The notes beneath the pieces are model-generated. The model was not told where the DNA came from and searched no databases. It saw only the letters and a list, made by a program, of their open reading frames with translations. 64,000 bases of DNA, taken from positions 1 to 64,000 of the forward strand of contig DAOPZL010000011.1 of the NCBI GenBank assembly GCA_035353395.1, in the 5' to 3' direction. The stretch's first letter is position 1; every line of letters starts with the position of its first letter. Positions 7,757 through 16,197 of the stretch are shown here, in pieces. The position numbers and the translations under genes were made by a program. The stretch is from UBA1801 sp035353395. Lineage in GTDB: Bacteria > Acidobacteriota > Holophagae > Holophagales > Holophagaceae.

Positions 7757-9246
7757 ACGGAGGAATCCAGGACCAGCCGCGGGGAGGCCGCTCCGGGAGG
7801 GGGCTTTCCATCCTCCTTCCGACCTGCTTCGTCGTTGCGGCCGCCCTGCTGTGCTGGGCATTCCAGAACTTCGAGTTCAATCCGGACGAGGGGGGGAACC
7901 TGATGAAGGCCCTCCTGGTGAACCGCGGCCACGCGCTCTACACCGAGGTATGGAGCGACCAGCCCCCGCTCTTCACCCACCTCCTCGCCCTCCTGTTCCG
8001 GTTCACGGGGCCTTCGGTCCTGGGGGGGCGGCTGCTGGTGGCGTGCTTCTCAGGCCTGCTGCTGTGGGGCGCGTACGACTACCTGCGCACCGCCGCCGGA
8101 ACGGCGGCCGCTGTGGGCGGCTGCGCGCTGATCGTCGTGCTTCCCCACTTCGTCACGCTCGGCATCTCCGTGATGATCGGCCTTCCCGCGCTCGCCATGG
8201 CCGTCCTGTCCCTGGCCGCGTTCGCCCGCTGGCGCGGCGGCGGGCCGGCCTGGATGCTCGCCCTTTCGGCCGCCTTCCTGGCGCTGTCCGTGATGATCAA
8301 GGGCTTCACCCTGGCGCTGCTGCCCGCCTTCGCGGCCGGGATGCTCCTGGACCGGGGGCTCGGCGACCTGCGGCGGCGGCGGGAGGCGCTGCTCGCATGG
8401 AGCCTCGTGTTCTCGGCGGTAGCGCTCGCGGCCGGGGGCCTGCTGGCGGGAACCTCCGGGCTCGGCCAGCTCGTGGCGCCGCACTGGATGGCCCGCGACG
8501 CCTCCTTCTACAAAGGGATCGGATTCGCTTCCGCCGTGCGGCCGGCGAGGGAGATGCTCGTCCTCGGCGCCGCCGGAGGCGGCCTGGCCTGGTCGAAAAG
8601 GGACGGCTGCGCGCTCTACCCCGCGCTGTGGGGGGTCTCGGCCGCGCTGCTCCTCGCGTTCCACCGGCCGGTGTGGTTCCACCAGCAGCTGCTCGTGTCC
8701 ATTCCGGCGGCCCTGCTGGCCGCGGAGCTCTTCACCGCGGGGCCCTGGCTGGCGCGCTGCCTCCGGGGCGGGCGGCGGAGGAGCGCGTTCGCCCTCGCGC
8801 TGGCCTGCCTGTGCCTGGCCCTGGTCGGGAGGCAGGCCCGGCGCACGTACCACAAGGCGGTCCCGTGGCTGGCGGCGGGGGACGAGCCCCTGCAGGCGGC
8901 GGACTGGAGACTGACGGCCCTCATGGCCCGGCATGCCGCCGCCACGCGCTGGGTCGTGACGGATCGGCCCATGTACGCCTTCCGGGCCAACCTGGAGGTG
9001 CCGCCCGAACTGGCGGTGGTCTCGGAGAAACGTCTCCTGGCAGGTTTCCTGGACGGACGGTTGCTCATGGCATGCATCGAGCGGTACCACCCCGGACAGG
9101 TGGCGCTGGTGCGCTTCCCCTGGCCCGGGGTGCGGCCGGTCCTGGAGGCCCGCTATCTCCAGATCCCCGGGGAACAGGGACGGGACCTGTTCCTGGAACC
9201 GAGGATGCTGGTGCCACACCCCAGACTCGCGAAAACAGGGCCTTGA
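7753..9246 (+). CDS. Membrane glycosyltransferase, GT39/ArnT-like (GT-C fold)
   Basis: Polytopic inner-membrane protein of 497 aa with about ten hydrophobic helices. The first periplasmic loop carries the GT-C catalytic pattern NPDEGGNLMKALLVNRG followed by LYTEVWSDQPPLF, typical of dolichyl-phosphate-mannose/undecaprenyl-phosphate-sugar transferases of family 39. A soluble C-terminal domain begins near residue 375. The GTG start overlaps the lyase stop, so the two genes are co-translated. The longer frame from 7690 would lie wholly inside the lyase, so I reject it. Donor and acceptor are unknown. Confidence 0.85.
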   Translation: MNGGIQDQPRGGRSGRGLSILLPTCFVVAAALLCWAFQNFEFNPDEGGNLMKALLVNRGHALYTEVWSDQPPLFTHLLALLFRFTGPSVLGGRLLVACFSGLLLWGAYDYLRTAAGTAAAVGGCALIVVLPHFVTLGISVMIGLPALAMAVLSLAAFARWRGGGPAWMLALSAAFLALSVMIKGFTLALLPAFAAGMLLDRGLGDLRRRREALLAWSLVFSAVALAAGGLLAGTSGLGQLVAPHWMARDASFYKGIGFASAVRPAREMLVLGAAGGGLAWSKRDGCALYPALWGVSAALLLAFHRPVWFHQQLLVSIPAALLAAELFTAGPWLARCLRGGRRRSAFALALACLCLALVGRQARRTYHKAVPWLAAGDEPLQAADWRLTALMARHAAATRWVVTDRPMYAFRANLEVPPELAVVSEKRLLAGFLDGRLLMACIERYHPGQVALVRFPWPGVRPVLEARYLQIPGEQGRDLFLEPRMLVPHPRLAKTGP

Positions 9247-9340
9247 TTCTTGCTCCCTCACTTTAGTTTCGAATTGAAATCAATGGCCAGATTCGCCTGG
9301 ATGATTGGTATCAATTCAATCTACTTATATTTTTATTTTT

Positions 9341-9449
9341 TATCCCTTTTATCCCTTTTATCCATGTTGTAAACATCTTTAAAAGATGAATGAACAAGGA
9401 TGCAAGGGATGAAAGGGATGAAAGGGATGAAAACAAATCAAATCCTTGT
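9341..9449. repeat. Dispersed hairpin repeat, single copy (ATCCCTTT/AAAGGGAT family)
   Basis: AT-rich element in the 9247-9645 spacer. It has pyrimidine-rich iterations of TATCCCTTT, a central CATCTTTAAAAGATG stem-loop, then purine-rich iterations of GATGAAAGG that are the reverse complement of the left arm, ending in ATCCTTG. The same architecture and much of the same sequence recur at 60002-60110 and 60242-60440. The rest of the spacer is AT-rich with no gene that I can support. Confidence 0.8.
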
Positions 9450-9511
9450 GCGTAAAATCTTTGCACATCCATTTCGTGGTATGCAGAATGCCAGAATAAC
9501 TTTTAATCTAG

Positions 9512-9525
9512 TGATATTAATATCA
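9512..9525. promoter_or_regulatory. Perfect 14-bp palindrome upstream of CHMI-like gene
   Basis: TGATATTAATATCA is a perfect inverted repeat 120 bases upstream of the isomerase gene, at the edge of the AT-rich spacer. It could be an operator, or simply AT-rich self-complementarity. Confidence 0.4.
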
Positions 9526-9645
9526 TTTGTGTGCCGAATGTCCGGGTCGGATGGCGATCGTTCCATGCCTCTCGGTTAGGGCGGCGCCCAGGACGCTCGC
9601 GCACCATACTTGTCCTCGGCATTCCGCCGCCGACCAGGGACTTCC

Positions 9646-10017
9646 ATGCCCCACGCCATCCTCGAATATTCCGACAACATCCTCGACGACGCGGACTACG
9701 TCCACATGTTCTCGCGGCTGCACGAGCTGCTGGTGGAGACCGGCGGCTGCCGACTCCAGGAGATCAAGTCCAGGGTCTATCGCGTGGACCACTACCGGGT
9801 CGGCGACGGGAACGAGAACAATTCCTTCGCGCACCTGACCATCCGGGTCAAGGAGGGGCGGCCCCCCGAGATGCTCCAGCGGATGGGCGAGGCGGCGCTT
9901 TCCCTGTTGAAGGAACACTATTCCCTCTCCCTGGAGAAACAGCGCTGCGACCTGACGGTGGAGATCCACCCGATGCGGCAGGACAGCTACTTCAAGATCA
10001 GCAGCGCCGGGAACTGA
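9646..10017 (+). CDS. 5-carboxymethyl-2-hydroxymuconate isomerase-like tautomerase
   Basis: Small cytoplasmic protein of 123 aa resembling HpaF/CHMI, which tautomerises an intermediate of homoprotocatechuate meta-cleavage. The N-terminus MPHAILEYSDN places Pro directly after Met, as required for the catalytic Pro1 of the tautomerase superfamily once Met is removed. The conserved mid-region NSFAHLTIRVKEGR is also present. The start at 9646 is chosen over 9610 because Pro1 must be exposed. No other homoprotocatechuate genes are near; the neighbours are a dihydrouridine synthase and phosphatase, so the physiological substrate may differ. Confidence 0.85.
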   Translation: MPHAILEYSDNILDDADYVHMFSRLHELLVETGGCRLQEIKSRVYRVDHYRVGDGNENNSFAHLTIRVKEGRPPEMLQRMGEAALSLLKEHYSLSLEKQRCDLTVEIHPMRQDSYFKISSAGN

Positions 10018-10156
10018 AGGCCGTCGTGCGGGGAGTGCGCGGGAAGCGATGACCGGGGCGCCGCAGGGGCCGTTCCCCTTTCTTCGCATAGAATGGGAGG
10101 TATGGCGGCCGGATGCCCGCCTTCGCCTCCCCACTCCCTCCACCGAGCGCCGCCCC

Positions 10157-11131
10157 TTGTCCTTTCCCCGCACCGCCTTCCTGATCGGCTCCCTCGCCAT
10201 CGATCCGCCGCTGGTCATGGCGCCCCTCCACGAGATCACGGACCGGCCCTTCCGGAGGATGCTCCGCGAACTGGGCGGCGTCGGCCTGACCGTCTCCGAG
10301 ATGATCAGCAGCGAGGCCCTGGTGCGCCATGCCTTCAAGGCCGAGCGCATGATGGCCTCCGAGGGGGAGCGCCCCTACGCCATGCAGCTCGCGGGCAGCG
10401 ACCCGGACCGTCTGGCCGAGGCCGCCCGCATCGCCGAGGGGGCGGGGGCCGATATCGTGGACCTGAACATGGGCTGTCCCGCCGGCAACGTGACCAAGGG
10501 GGGCGCCGGCTCCGCCCTGCTGCGGGACATCCGCCTGGCGGAGGCCTGCGTCTCGGCGATCGTGAAGGCCGTGCGGGTGCCGGTGACCGTGAAGATGCGG
10601 GCGGGCTGGGACGCCAGCCAGAAGCAGCGGGCCGAATACCTCGACTTCCTTAAGATGTTCGAGGCCGTCGGCATCCAGGCCCTGGCCATCCACCCCCGAA
10701 CGCGGTCCCAGCAGTACGAAGGGCATGCGGACTGGAGCCTCATCGCCAAGGCCGTCGAGGCGGGGACTCCCTATCCCATCATCGGCAACGGGGACGTGGT
10801 CGTCGCCGAGGATGCCCACCGCATGGTGCGGGAGACAGGCTGCCAGGGCGTGATGATCGGGCGCGCCGCCCTGACGAATCCTTGGATCTTCCGGCAGGTG
10901 CTGGAGCCGGGTTTCCAGGTCACGGAGGCGCAGCGCATCGACCTGTGCGCGCGCTTCTTCAGGCTCCTCCTGGAGACGCTGGAGGAGCGGGAGGCCGTCC
11001 ACAAGATCAAGAAGATCGGAGGCTGGTTCACCAAGGGCATCCGCCACGGCGCCCACTTCCGCCAGCGGCTGAACGAGATCCACGCGGCGGACGAGCTGAT
11101 CCGCGAGCTGGAAGCCCTGAAGACCCTGTAG
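10157..11131 (+). CDS. tRNA-dihydrouridine synthase (DusB-like)
   Basis: FMN-dependent reductase that converts specific tRNA uridines to dihydrouridine. Visible motifs: MAPLHEITDRPFRRM (FMN site), catalytic Cys in LNMGCPAGNVTKGGAGSALL, VTVKMRAGWD, IHPRTRSQQYEGHADW, IGNGDV and GVMIGRAALTNPW. About 324 aa from the TTG at 10157, which puts the N-terminus at the family-typical distance before IGSL. An ATG at 10049 in the same frame would add 36 non-conserved residues. The HAD gene follows 12 bases downstream, suggesting co-transcription. Confidence 0.9.
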   Translation: MSFPRTAFLIGSLAIDPPLVMAPLHEITDRPFRRMLRELGGVGLTVSEMISSEALVRHAFKAERMMASEGERPYAMQLAGSDPDRLAEAARIAEGAGADIVDLNMGCPAGNVTKGGAGSALLRDIRLAEACVSAIVKAVRVPVTVKMRAGWDASQKQRAEYLDFLKMFEAVGIQALAIHPRTRSQQYEGHADWSLIAKAVEAGTPYPIIGNGDVVVAEDAHRMVRETGCQGVMIGRAALTNPWIFRQVLEPGFQVTEAQRIDLCARFFRLLLETLEEREAVHKIKKIGGWFTKGIRHGAHFRQRLNEIHAADELIRELEALKTL

Positions 11132-11143
11132 CCGAGGAAGCCC

Positions 11144-11821
11144 ATGCAGATCCCCGAACGTTTCCAGGCCGTGCTCTTCGACATGGACGGCACCCTCGTC
11201 GACAACATGGACTTCCACGCGCGGGCGCTGCTGGAAATGGCGAAACGGCACTTCGGCGTCGAGCTGGACTCCGACCAGGCCAACCGCGATTTCTCGGGCA
11301 TGAAGAACGCGGAGATCTTCGAAATCCTCGCGAGGCGGCCGATCACGCCGGAGGAGGCCACGGCCTGGGAGACCGAGAAGGAGGAACTCTACCGCGAGAT
11401 CTACCGGCCCCACCTGAAACCCGTGCGCGGGGTGCGGGAGCTCCTGGCCAGGCTTCGCGGGGCGGGCGTCGGGCTGGCCGTGGCCAGTGCGGCCCCCCGC
11501 GGGAACCTCGCCTTCGTGCTGGACGGCCTCGAACTGCGGCCGCTGTTCGACGCGGTCGTCGGGCAGGACGACGCGGCCAACGGCAAGCCCGCGCCGGACC
11601 TCTTCCTGGCGGCGGCGTCCCGGCTCGGCGTCGATCCTTCGGCGTGCCTCGTCTTCGAGGACGCGGTGAACGGCGTGCTCGGGGCCCGGGCGGCGGGGAT
11701 GTCGGCCGCCGGCCTCGCCACGGCCTGCGGGCCCGAGGAACTGCTCGCGGCGGGCGCGGCGTGGGTCATGCCCGACTTGTCGTCGCTTCCGGTCGACCTG
11801 GAGCGCCGTCTTTTCGGCTGA
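11144..11821 (+). CDS. HAD-superfamily phosphatase / beta-phosphoglucomutase-like
   Basis: Cytoplasmic HAD hydrolase of 225 aa, subfamily IA. Motif I is FDMDGTLVDN (nucleophile Asp and acid/base Asp), followed by a helical cap (about 20-85), motif II Ser in VASAAPRG, motif III Lys in NGKPAPD and motif IV FEDAVNGVLGARAAGM. The DGTLVDN and KPAPDLFL pattern is shared by beta-phosphoglucomutases and small sugar-phosphate phosphatases, and the sequence alone does not decide between them. It is separated by 12 bases from the dus gene and converges with the glycosyltransferase gene. Confidence 0.9.
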   Translation: MQIPERFQAVLFDMDGTLVDNMDFHARALLEMAKRHFGVELDSDQANRDFSGMKNAEIFEILARRPITPEEATAWETEKEELYREIYRPHLKPVRGVRELLARLRGAGVGLAVASAAPRGNLAFVLDGLELRPLFDAVVGQDDAANGKPAPDLFLAAASRLGVDPSACLVFEDAVNGVLGARAAGMSAAGLATACGPEELLAAGAAWVMPDLSSLPVDLERRLFG

Positions 11822-11846
11822 CTGGCCCAGGAGCCGGGTTTCCGCG

Positions 11847-12752
11847 TCAATCCTCGACGGCCGTCCGGGCCAGGCGGACCCTCTTGCGCGTCGGATCGCA
11901 GTGGAGAAGGATCCAGTCTCCGAGGCGCCCCGCGAACCTACCGCAGGCTCCTCCGGCGGAATCCCGCCGCGTTCGGACATCCAGGCAGACCTTTTCGCCG
12001 CGCCGCGTGACGAAATACTCCCGCTTGAACGCCTCGATCATCCCGTGGTGCTCGAAGCAGGCCCGGAGGTAGCTTCCGGAGGGGGGAGCGACCGTCTTCG
12101 CATAGTGCATCCGCCTGAGCATCTCGTTCCAGAGATGGAGGAACGTGGCGCCCTGGACGCTCGTCGCCACGGTATTCCGCGCCCTGGGATCCAGGACCTG
12201 TTTCGCCTGGCTGTAGTGGATGGGATAGAAGGAATCCTGCGGGGAGGCCAGGTGCTGCATCCCGTTTGCATGGATGCCCCGGGTCATGAGGTCCGGGCCG
12301 GTCTGGCCGAACAGCACGCCCCGGCCCATCGTCGTGGCGGTCGTGTAGAGCCAGTCCATCAAGGGGTGTCCGGCCGGGAACTTCATGATCGCCACGTTGT
12401 AGCGTCCGGGTTCCTCCGGGGCGAAGACGACTTCGGCCTCCGGGAGATCGGACGCCAGGCAGAGGACGTCCGTGTCGACCCACCACCCCCCCTTCTCGGC
12501 CAGCAGCTTGTACCTGAACAGGTTCGCGAACCCGGCCGGGCTGCCCTTGCCGTGCCCATCCCGGTAGCGGAAGACCTGTTCCCGGGGCTGGATGGCTCCG
12601 GCGTCCCTCAGGGTGCATCCCTCGGGCAGCCCGCGGAGTTCTTCGTAGGCGTAGAGCTCGAACTCGTGACCGTGCACCAGGAAGGAGCGGATGCAAAGGA
12701 TCTCGAGCGGAGAGAGCGCCTTTCCGATCCACAGGCTCTGGAACTTGGCCAT
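11847..12752 (-). CDS. DXD-motif glycosyltransferase (Gly_transf_sug type)
   Basis: Predicted soluble glycosyltransferase of 301 aa. It begins with LWIGKALSPLEILCIRSFL, typical of the alpha-1,4-galactosyltransferase/mannosyltransferase-like group, and has the metal/nucleotide-sugar site GGWWVDTDVLCL (DXD) after FRYKLLAEKGG, as in OCH1/capsular transferases. The C-terminal 60 residues (LDVRTRRDSAGG...) look unrelated and basic. It stands alone between a phosphatase and a histidine kinase with no other polysaccharide genes, so the acceptor is unknown. Confidence 0.83.
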   Translation of the reverse strand: MAKFQSLWIGKALSPLEILCIRSFLVHGHEFELYAYEELRGLPEGCTLRDAGAIQPREQVFRYRDGHGKGSPAGFANLFRYKLLAEKGGWWVDTDVLCLASDLPEAEVVFAPEEPGRYNVAIMKFPAGHPLMDWLYTTATTMGRGVLFGQTGPDLMTRGIHANGMQHLASPQDSFYPIHYSQAKQVLDPRARNTVATSVQGATFLHLWNEMLRRMHYAKTVAPPSGSYLRACFEHHGMIEAFKREYFVTRRGEKVCLDVRTRRDSAGGACGRFAGRLGDWILLHCDPTRKRVRLARTAVED

Positions 12753-12869
12753 CAGGTTCCCTTCGGAAGGAAGGCCGTTCCTCCAGCGTGGAGGAGGCCC
12801 GGTTGGGGGACGGATTCCTCATTGAAGCACATCCCGACGGGCTCGGACCTCGAAAAGGGCATTCCGGGA

Positions 12870-14174
12870 TCAGTCGGATGGATCGGGGATCCTGGGCAGG
12901 GGCTGCGGGATTTCGGCCGTGAATTCCGCCCATCGTCCGTGTTCGGCCTGGGCGTCGATGTGCCCGCCGTGGAGGTGGACGATGCGCCAGGAGGTGTAGA
13001 GTCCGAGGCCGGTCCCCTTGCGGGTCCGAAGCTCGGGGGTCTGCAGGCGGCCGAACTTCCGGAAGAGCTTCACCCGCTCCCCGGGCGGCCAGCCGGGACC
13101 CTCGTTGTAGACGCTCACCCGGAAGCCGGCCGCTTCCCGCTCGGCGCGCACCCGGATCAGGCCCCCCTCGTTCCCGTACTTCGAGGCGTTGCCCACGAAG
13201 TTGACCAGGACGATCTTCAGCAGGGCGGGATCCACTTCCACTTCGAAGGGCGTGGGCGGGTACATCCGCTCCAGGACCTGCTTCTTCTCCTGGACCTGGG
13301 GCAGGACGAGATCGATGGCCGGCTCCAGGATCCCGGAGACCAGGTCCACCTTCGCGGGGGCCACCCGGAGGGTTCCGCCCTCCATCCGGGCCAGGTCGAG
13401 GTAGTTGCGCACGAGGTCCAGGAGGTATTCGCCCTTCCTGATGAGCTTCTCCAGCTTGGCGGTCTGCCTCGGCTCCATGGGGCCCAGGTAGCCCTGGCTG
13501 AGCACCCGCGCATCGGTGATCATGCTGGCCACCGGGTTCTTCAGTTCGTGGCTCACGAACCCGAGCACTTCCGTGTAGGCCTGGTTCGCGGCGGTCAGCT
13601 GTTCGATCCGCCACGCCTTCTCGACGGCCTGGGAGAGGCGCTCCGCGATCAGCCGCCAGAGCCGCACGTGGTAGGGCGTGTAGCTGCGGGGTTCCCGGGA
13701 ACTCAGGAAGAGCAGGCCCACCGGGCGGTCTTCCACCGAGAGGGCGCAGGTCAGGCTGGAACGAACCCCTTCCCGGACGAGGATGCCTGAGGAGACGCTC
13801 CGGGGATGCTCCTCCAGGTAGGCCGCCAGGTCGTAGATGATGCGGGGCGATCCGCTCTCGAGGACGGTCCGGAGGCTGGAGCGGCTGATGTCCTCCGAAT
13901 AGCCCTTCTTCAGGTGGACAGGTTCGTAGAGTGCCCGGGTCCAGTGGGCGGTGACCCGGCGCCCCTCGTCCTCGAGGAAGGACAGGCCGATCCGGTCGCA
14001 GGGGTAGAGCGCCCGGATCGTGTCGAAGAGGAAGTCCATCAGGTCGTCCAGGGAAGCCGCCGCGGCGACCTTCTGGTTGATGAGGTCGAGGACGGCCTGC
14101 TCCTCGCGGGGGAAGCGCTCGTGATCCCCCGGCAGCGCGTGGAGGAAGTGGAGGACGGGGTTGGAATCCGGCAT
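12870..14174 (-). CDS. GAF-domain sensor histidine kinase
   Basis: Soluble kinase of 434 aa with no membrane segment. A GAF domain (about 30-185) is followed by HisKA with the phospho-acceptor in LGFVSHELKNPVASM and a HATPase_c domain (NFVGNASKYGNEGG, GPGWPPGERVKLF, KGTGLGLYTSW). It lies 76 bases downstream of hydA in the same orientation and may be part of, or attenuated from, the hydrogenase operon, whose first gene is a lone receiver. That pairing is inference. A cytoplasmic GAF input could bind a small molecule, haem or an iron-sulfur cluster, but I see no Cys cluster signature. Confidence 0.92.
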   Translation of the reverse strand: MPDSNPVLHFLHALPGDHERFPREEQAVLDLINQKVAAAASLDDLMDFLFDTIRALYPCDRIGLSFLEDEGRRVTAHWTRALYEPVHLKKGYSEDISRSSLRTVLESGSPRIIYDLAAYLEEHPRSVSSGILVREGVRSSLTCALSVEDRPVGLLFLSSREPRSYTPYHVRLWRLIAERLSQAVEKAWRIEQLTAANQAYTEVLGFVSHELKNPVASMITDARVLSQGYLGPMEPRQTAKLEKLIRKGEYLLDLVRNYLDLARMEGGTLRVAPAKVDLVSGILEPAIDLVLPQVQEKKQVLERMYPPTPFEVEVDPALLKIVLVNFVGNASKYGNEGGLIRVRAEREAAGFRVSVYNEGPGWPPGERVKLFRKFGRLQTPELRTRKGTGLGLYTSWRIVHLHGGHIDAQAEHGRWAEFTAEIPQPLPRIPDPSD

Positions 14175-14203
14175 GGCGCCCCCGGGGATGCTGTGGCGAG
14201 CAT

Positions 14204-14233
14204 GCGAAGGCCGGACGAATGCCCGGCCTTCGC
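14204..14233 (-). terminator. Stem-loop between hydA and the histidine kinase
   Basis: An 11-bp perfect stem (GCGAAGGCCGG with its complement, 8-base loop) lies 18 bases beyond the hydA stop. No T-tract follows on the minus strand, so it may be an attenuator or a 3'-end stabiliser that lowers expression of the downstream kinase, not a full terminator. Confidence 0.6.
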
Positions 14234-14250
14234 GGGTTTCCGGCTCTAGC

Positions 14251-16179
14251 CTACTCGATGTACTTGCCGCGCAGGGTGTAGTGGGTGTGCAGGAGCTTGT
14301 GGCTCCGGTGGCCGCAGGGGCCGTCCGTCAGGAACTCCTTGTAGATGGTGAGCACGTCGGGGTTCTCGTGGGACTTGCGCACCACGTAGGCGGCGTCCTC
14401 CGCGTAGATCGCCTTGGCGCGGGCCATGCGGATCTCCGGGGAGGTGGGGATGGGCTGGCCACCGCCGCCGATGCATCCGCCGGGGCAGCCCATGAACTCG
14501 ATGAAGTGGCACTGGCTGAACTTGCCGCCGGCCTTGATGTCCTCCATGACCTTCTTGGCGTTGGCGGTGCCGTGGGCCACGGCGACCTTCAGGGTGGCGC
14601 CCTTGAGCCAGTTCCAGTCGGGGACCAGGTGCTTGAGGATGTCCGGCACCGGGCCCACCTGCGGGATGGTCAGCTCCATGTACTTCACGCCGTCGAAGCC
14701 GCGGACGGGGATGATGTCCGCGTGGTCGAAGAGGTTCTCGACCTTCAGGCCGGTCACCAGCTCGATGACCGTGCGCAGGGCCGCCTCCATCACGCCGCCG
14801 GTGGCGCCGAAGATCACGCCCGAGCCGGTGGCCGTGCCGAAGGGCGCGTCGAAATCGGACTTCGGGAGCTTGGGCAGCTCGAGGCCCGCCTCGCTGATCA
14901 TCTTGGCCAGCTCGCGGGTGGTGAGGCCGTAGTCCACGTCCTTGAAGCCGCTGTCGTCCATCTCGGGGCGGTTGCACTCGAACTTCTTGGCCGAGCAGGG
15001 CATGAGGGCGACCGTCACGATGTCCTTGGGATCGATGCCGTGCTTCTGGGCGTAGTAGGTCTTGATGACCGCGCCGAACATCTGCTGGGGGCTCTTGGCG
15101 GAGGACAGGTTGGGGATGTATTCGGGGTAGAAGTGCTCCAGGTACTTCACCCAGCCCGGGGAACAGCTGGTGAACTGCGGCAGGGCGATCCCCGGCTCCT
15201 TGCCCACGAGGGCCTTGTAGAGGCGGAGGATCAGTTCCGTGCCTTCCTCGATGATCGTGAGGTCGGCGGTGAAGTTGGTGTCGAAGACCCGGTCGAAGCC
15301 GCACATCTTCAGGGCGGTGTTCAGCTCGAAGGTGAGCGGGGCGCCCGGGGCCAGGCCGAAGCACTCGCCGATGGCGGCCCGGGGGCTGGGGGCGGTCTGG
15401 ATGACCACGTGCTTCCTGGGGTCGTCGATGGCGGCCCAGACCTCGTCCGTGGGGTCGTTGGCGCGCAGCGCGCCGGTGGGGCAGCGGTTGATGCACTGCC
15501 CGCAGTTGATGCAGACCACGTCGCCCAGGGGCTTGTCCTGGAAGGTCGTGATGTAGCTCCTGGAACTGCGCCCCGCCACCTCGATGGTGCCCACTTCCTG
15601 CAGGTCGATGCAGGTCCGGACGCAGCGGCGGCAGAGGATGCACTTGTTGTTGTCGCGGATCACGGAATAGCTGGAATGGTCGATCCCGTACTTCGGCTTC
15701 TCGGGATGTCCGAACCGGAAGAAGTCGACGCCGTATTCCTTCGCGAGGCTCTGCAGCTCGCAGTTGTTGTTGCGGCCGCAGGCGTAGCATTCGCCGTAGT
15801 GCTCGGAGAGCAGGAGGTCGATGATGTGGCGCCGCGCCTGGCGCACCTTCTGGGTGTGGGTGAGGACCTTGATGGGGGCCGTGACGGGATAGGCGCAGGC
15901 CGATTGGAGGGTGCGCTGGCCCTCCACTTCCACGACGCAGATCCGGCAGACGCCGGCCACGCACAGGTCGGGGTGGTGGCAGAGGGTGGGGATGCGCACG
16001 CCGATCTGCTGGGCGGCCTCGAGGATCGTGGTGCCCAGGGGCACCTTCACGTCCCGGCCGTTGATGTTGACGGTGACGGTTCCGCCGATGGCGTCGGGGC
16101 TGGACGGTCTTGGTACGGACATGGACTGCTGGCTCACCGGAGCCCGGCTGCCCGCTTCATCGCTAGGTGTCTGTGACAT
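14251..16179 (-). CDS. hydA: [FeFe] hydrogenase catalytic subunit HydA (NADH-linked, group A type)
   Basis: Large subunit of a soluble trimeric [FeFe] hydrogenase, 642 aa. Domains in order: N-terminal [2Fe-2S] domain (CHHPDLCVAGVCRIC plus a later Cys), His-Cys [4Fe-4S] site (CYACGRNNNC), two [4Fe-4S] ferredoxin motifs (CILCRRCVRTC and CINCGQCINRCPTGA), the H-cluster domain and a small-subunit-like C-terminus. H-cluster motifs are L1 TSCSPGW (Cys339-Ser340), L2 MPCSAKKFEC and L3 FMGCPGGCIGGGGQP. L1 differs from the classical TSCCPxW. It has no extra C-terminal [2Fe-2S] domain. Gene order HydC-HydB-HydA is as in Thermotoga-type enzymes. The reaction is reversible H2 oxidation coupled to NAD(H) through HydB, possibly with ferredoxin. 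Confidence 0.95.
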   Translation of the reverse strand: MSQTPSDEAGSRAPVSQQSMSVPRPSSPDAIGGTVTVNINGRDVKVPLGTTILEAAQQIGVRIPTLCHHPDLCVAGVCRICVVEVEGQRTLQSACAYPVTAPIKVLTHTQKVRQARRHIIDLLLSEHYGECYACGRNNNCELQSLAKEYGVDFFRFGHPEKPKYGIDHSSYSVIRDNNKCILCRRCVRTCIDLQEVGTIEVAGRSSRSYITTFQDKPLGDVVCINCGQCINRCPTGALRANDPTDEVWAAIDDPRKHVVIQTAPSPRAAIGECFGLAPGAPLTFELNTALKMCGFDRVFDTNFTADLTIIEEGTELILRLYKALVGKEPGIALPQFTSCSPGWVKYLEHFYPEYIPNLSSAKSPQQMFGAVIKTYYAQKHGIDPKDIVTVALMPCSAKKFECNRPEMDDSGFKDVDYGLTTRELAKMISEAGLELPKLPKSDFDAPFGTATGSGVIFGATGGVMEAALRTVIELVTGLKVENLFDHADIIPVRGFDGVKYMELTIPQVGPVPDILKHLVPDWNWLKGATLKVAVAHGTANAKKVMEDIKAGGKFSQCHFIEFMGCPGGCIGGGGQPIPTSPEIRMARAKAIYAEDAAYVVRKSHENPDVLTIYKEFLTDGPCGHRSHKLLHTHYTLRGKYIE

Positions 16180-16197
16180 GCTCGACTCCTCGCTCGG

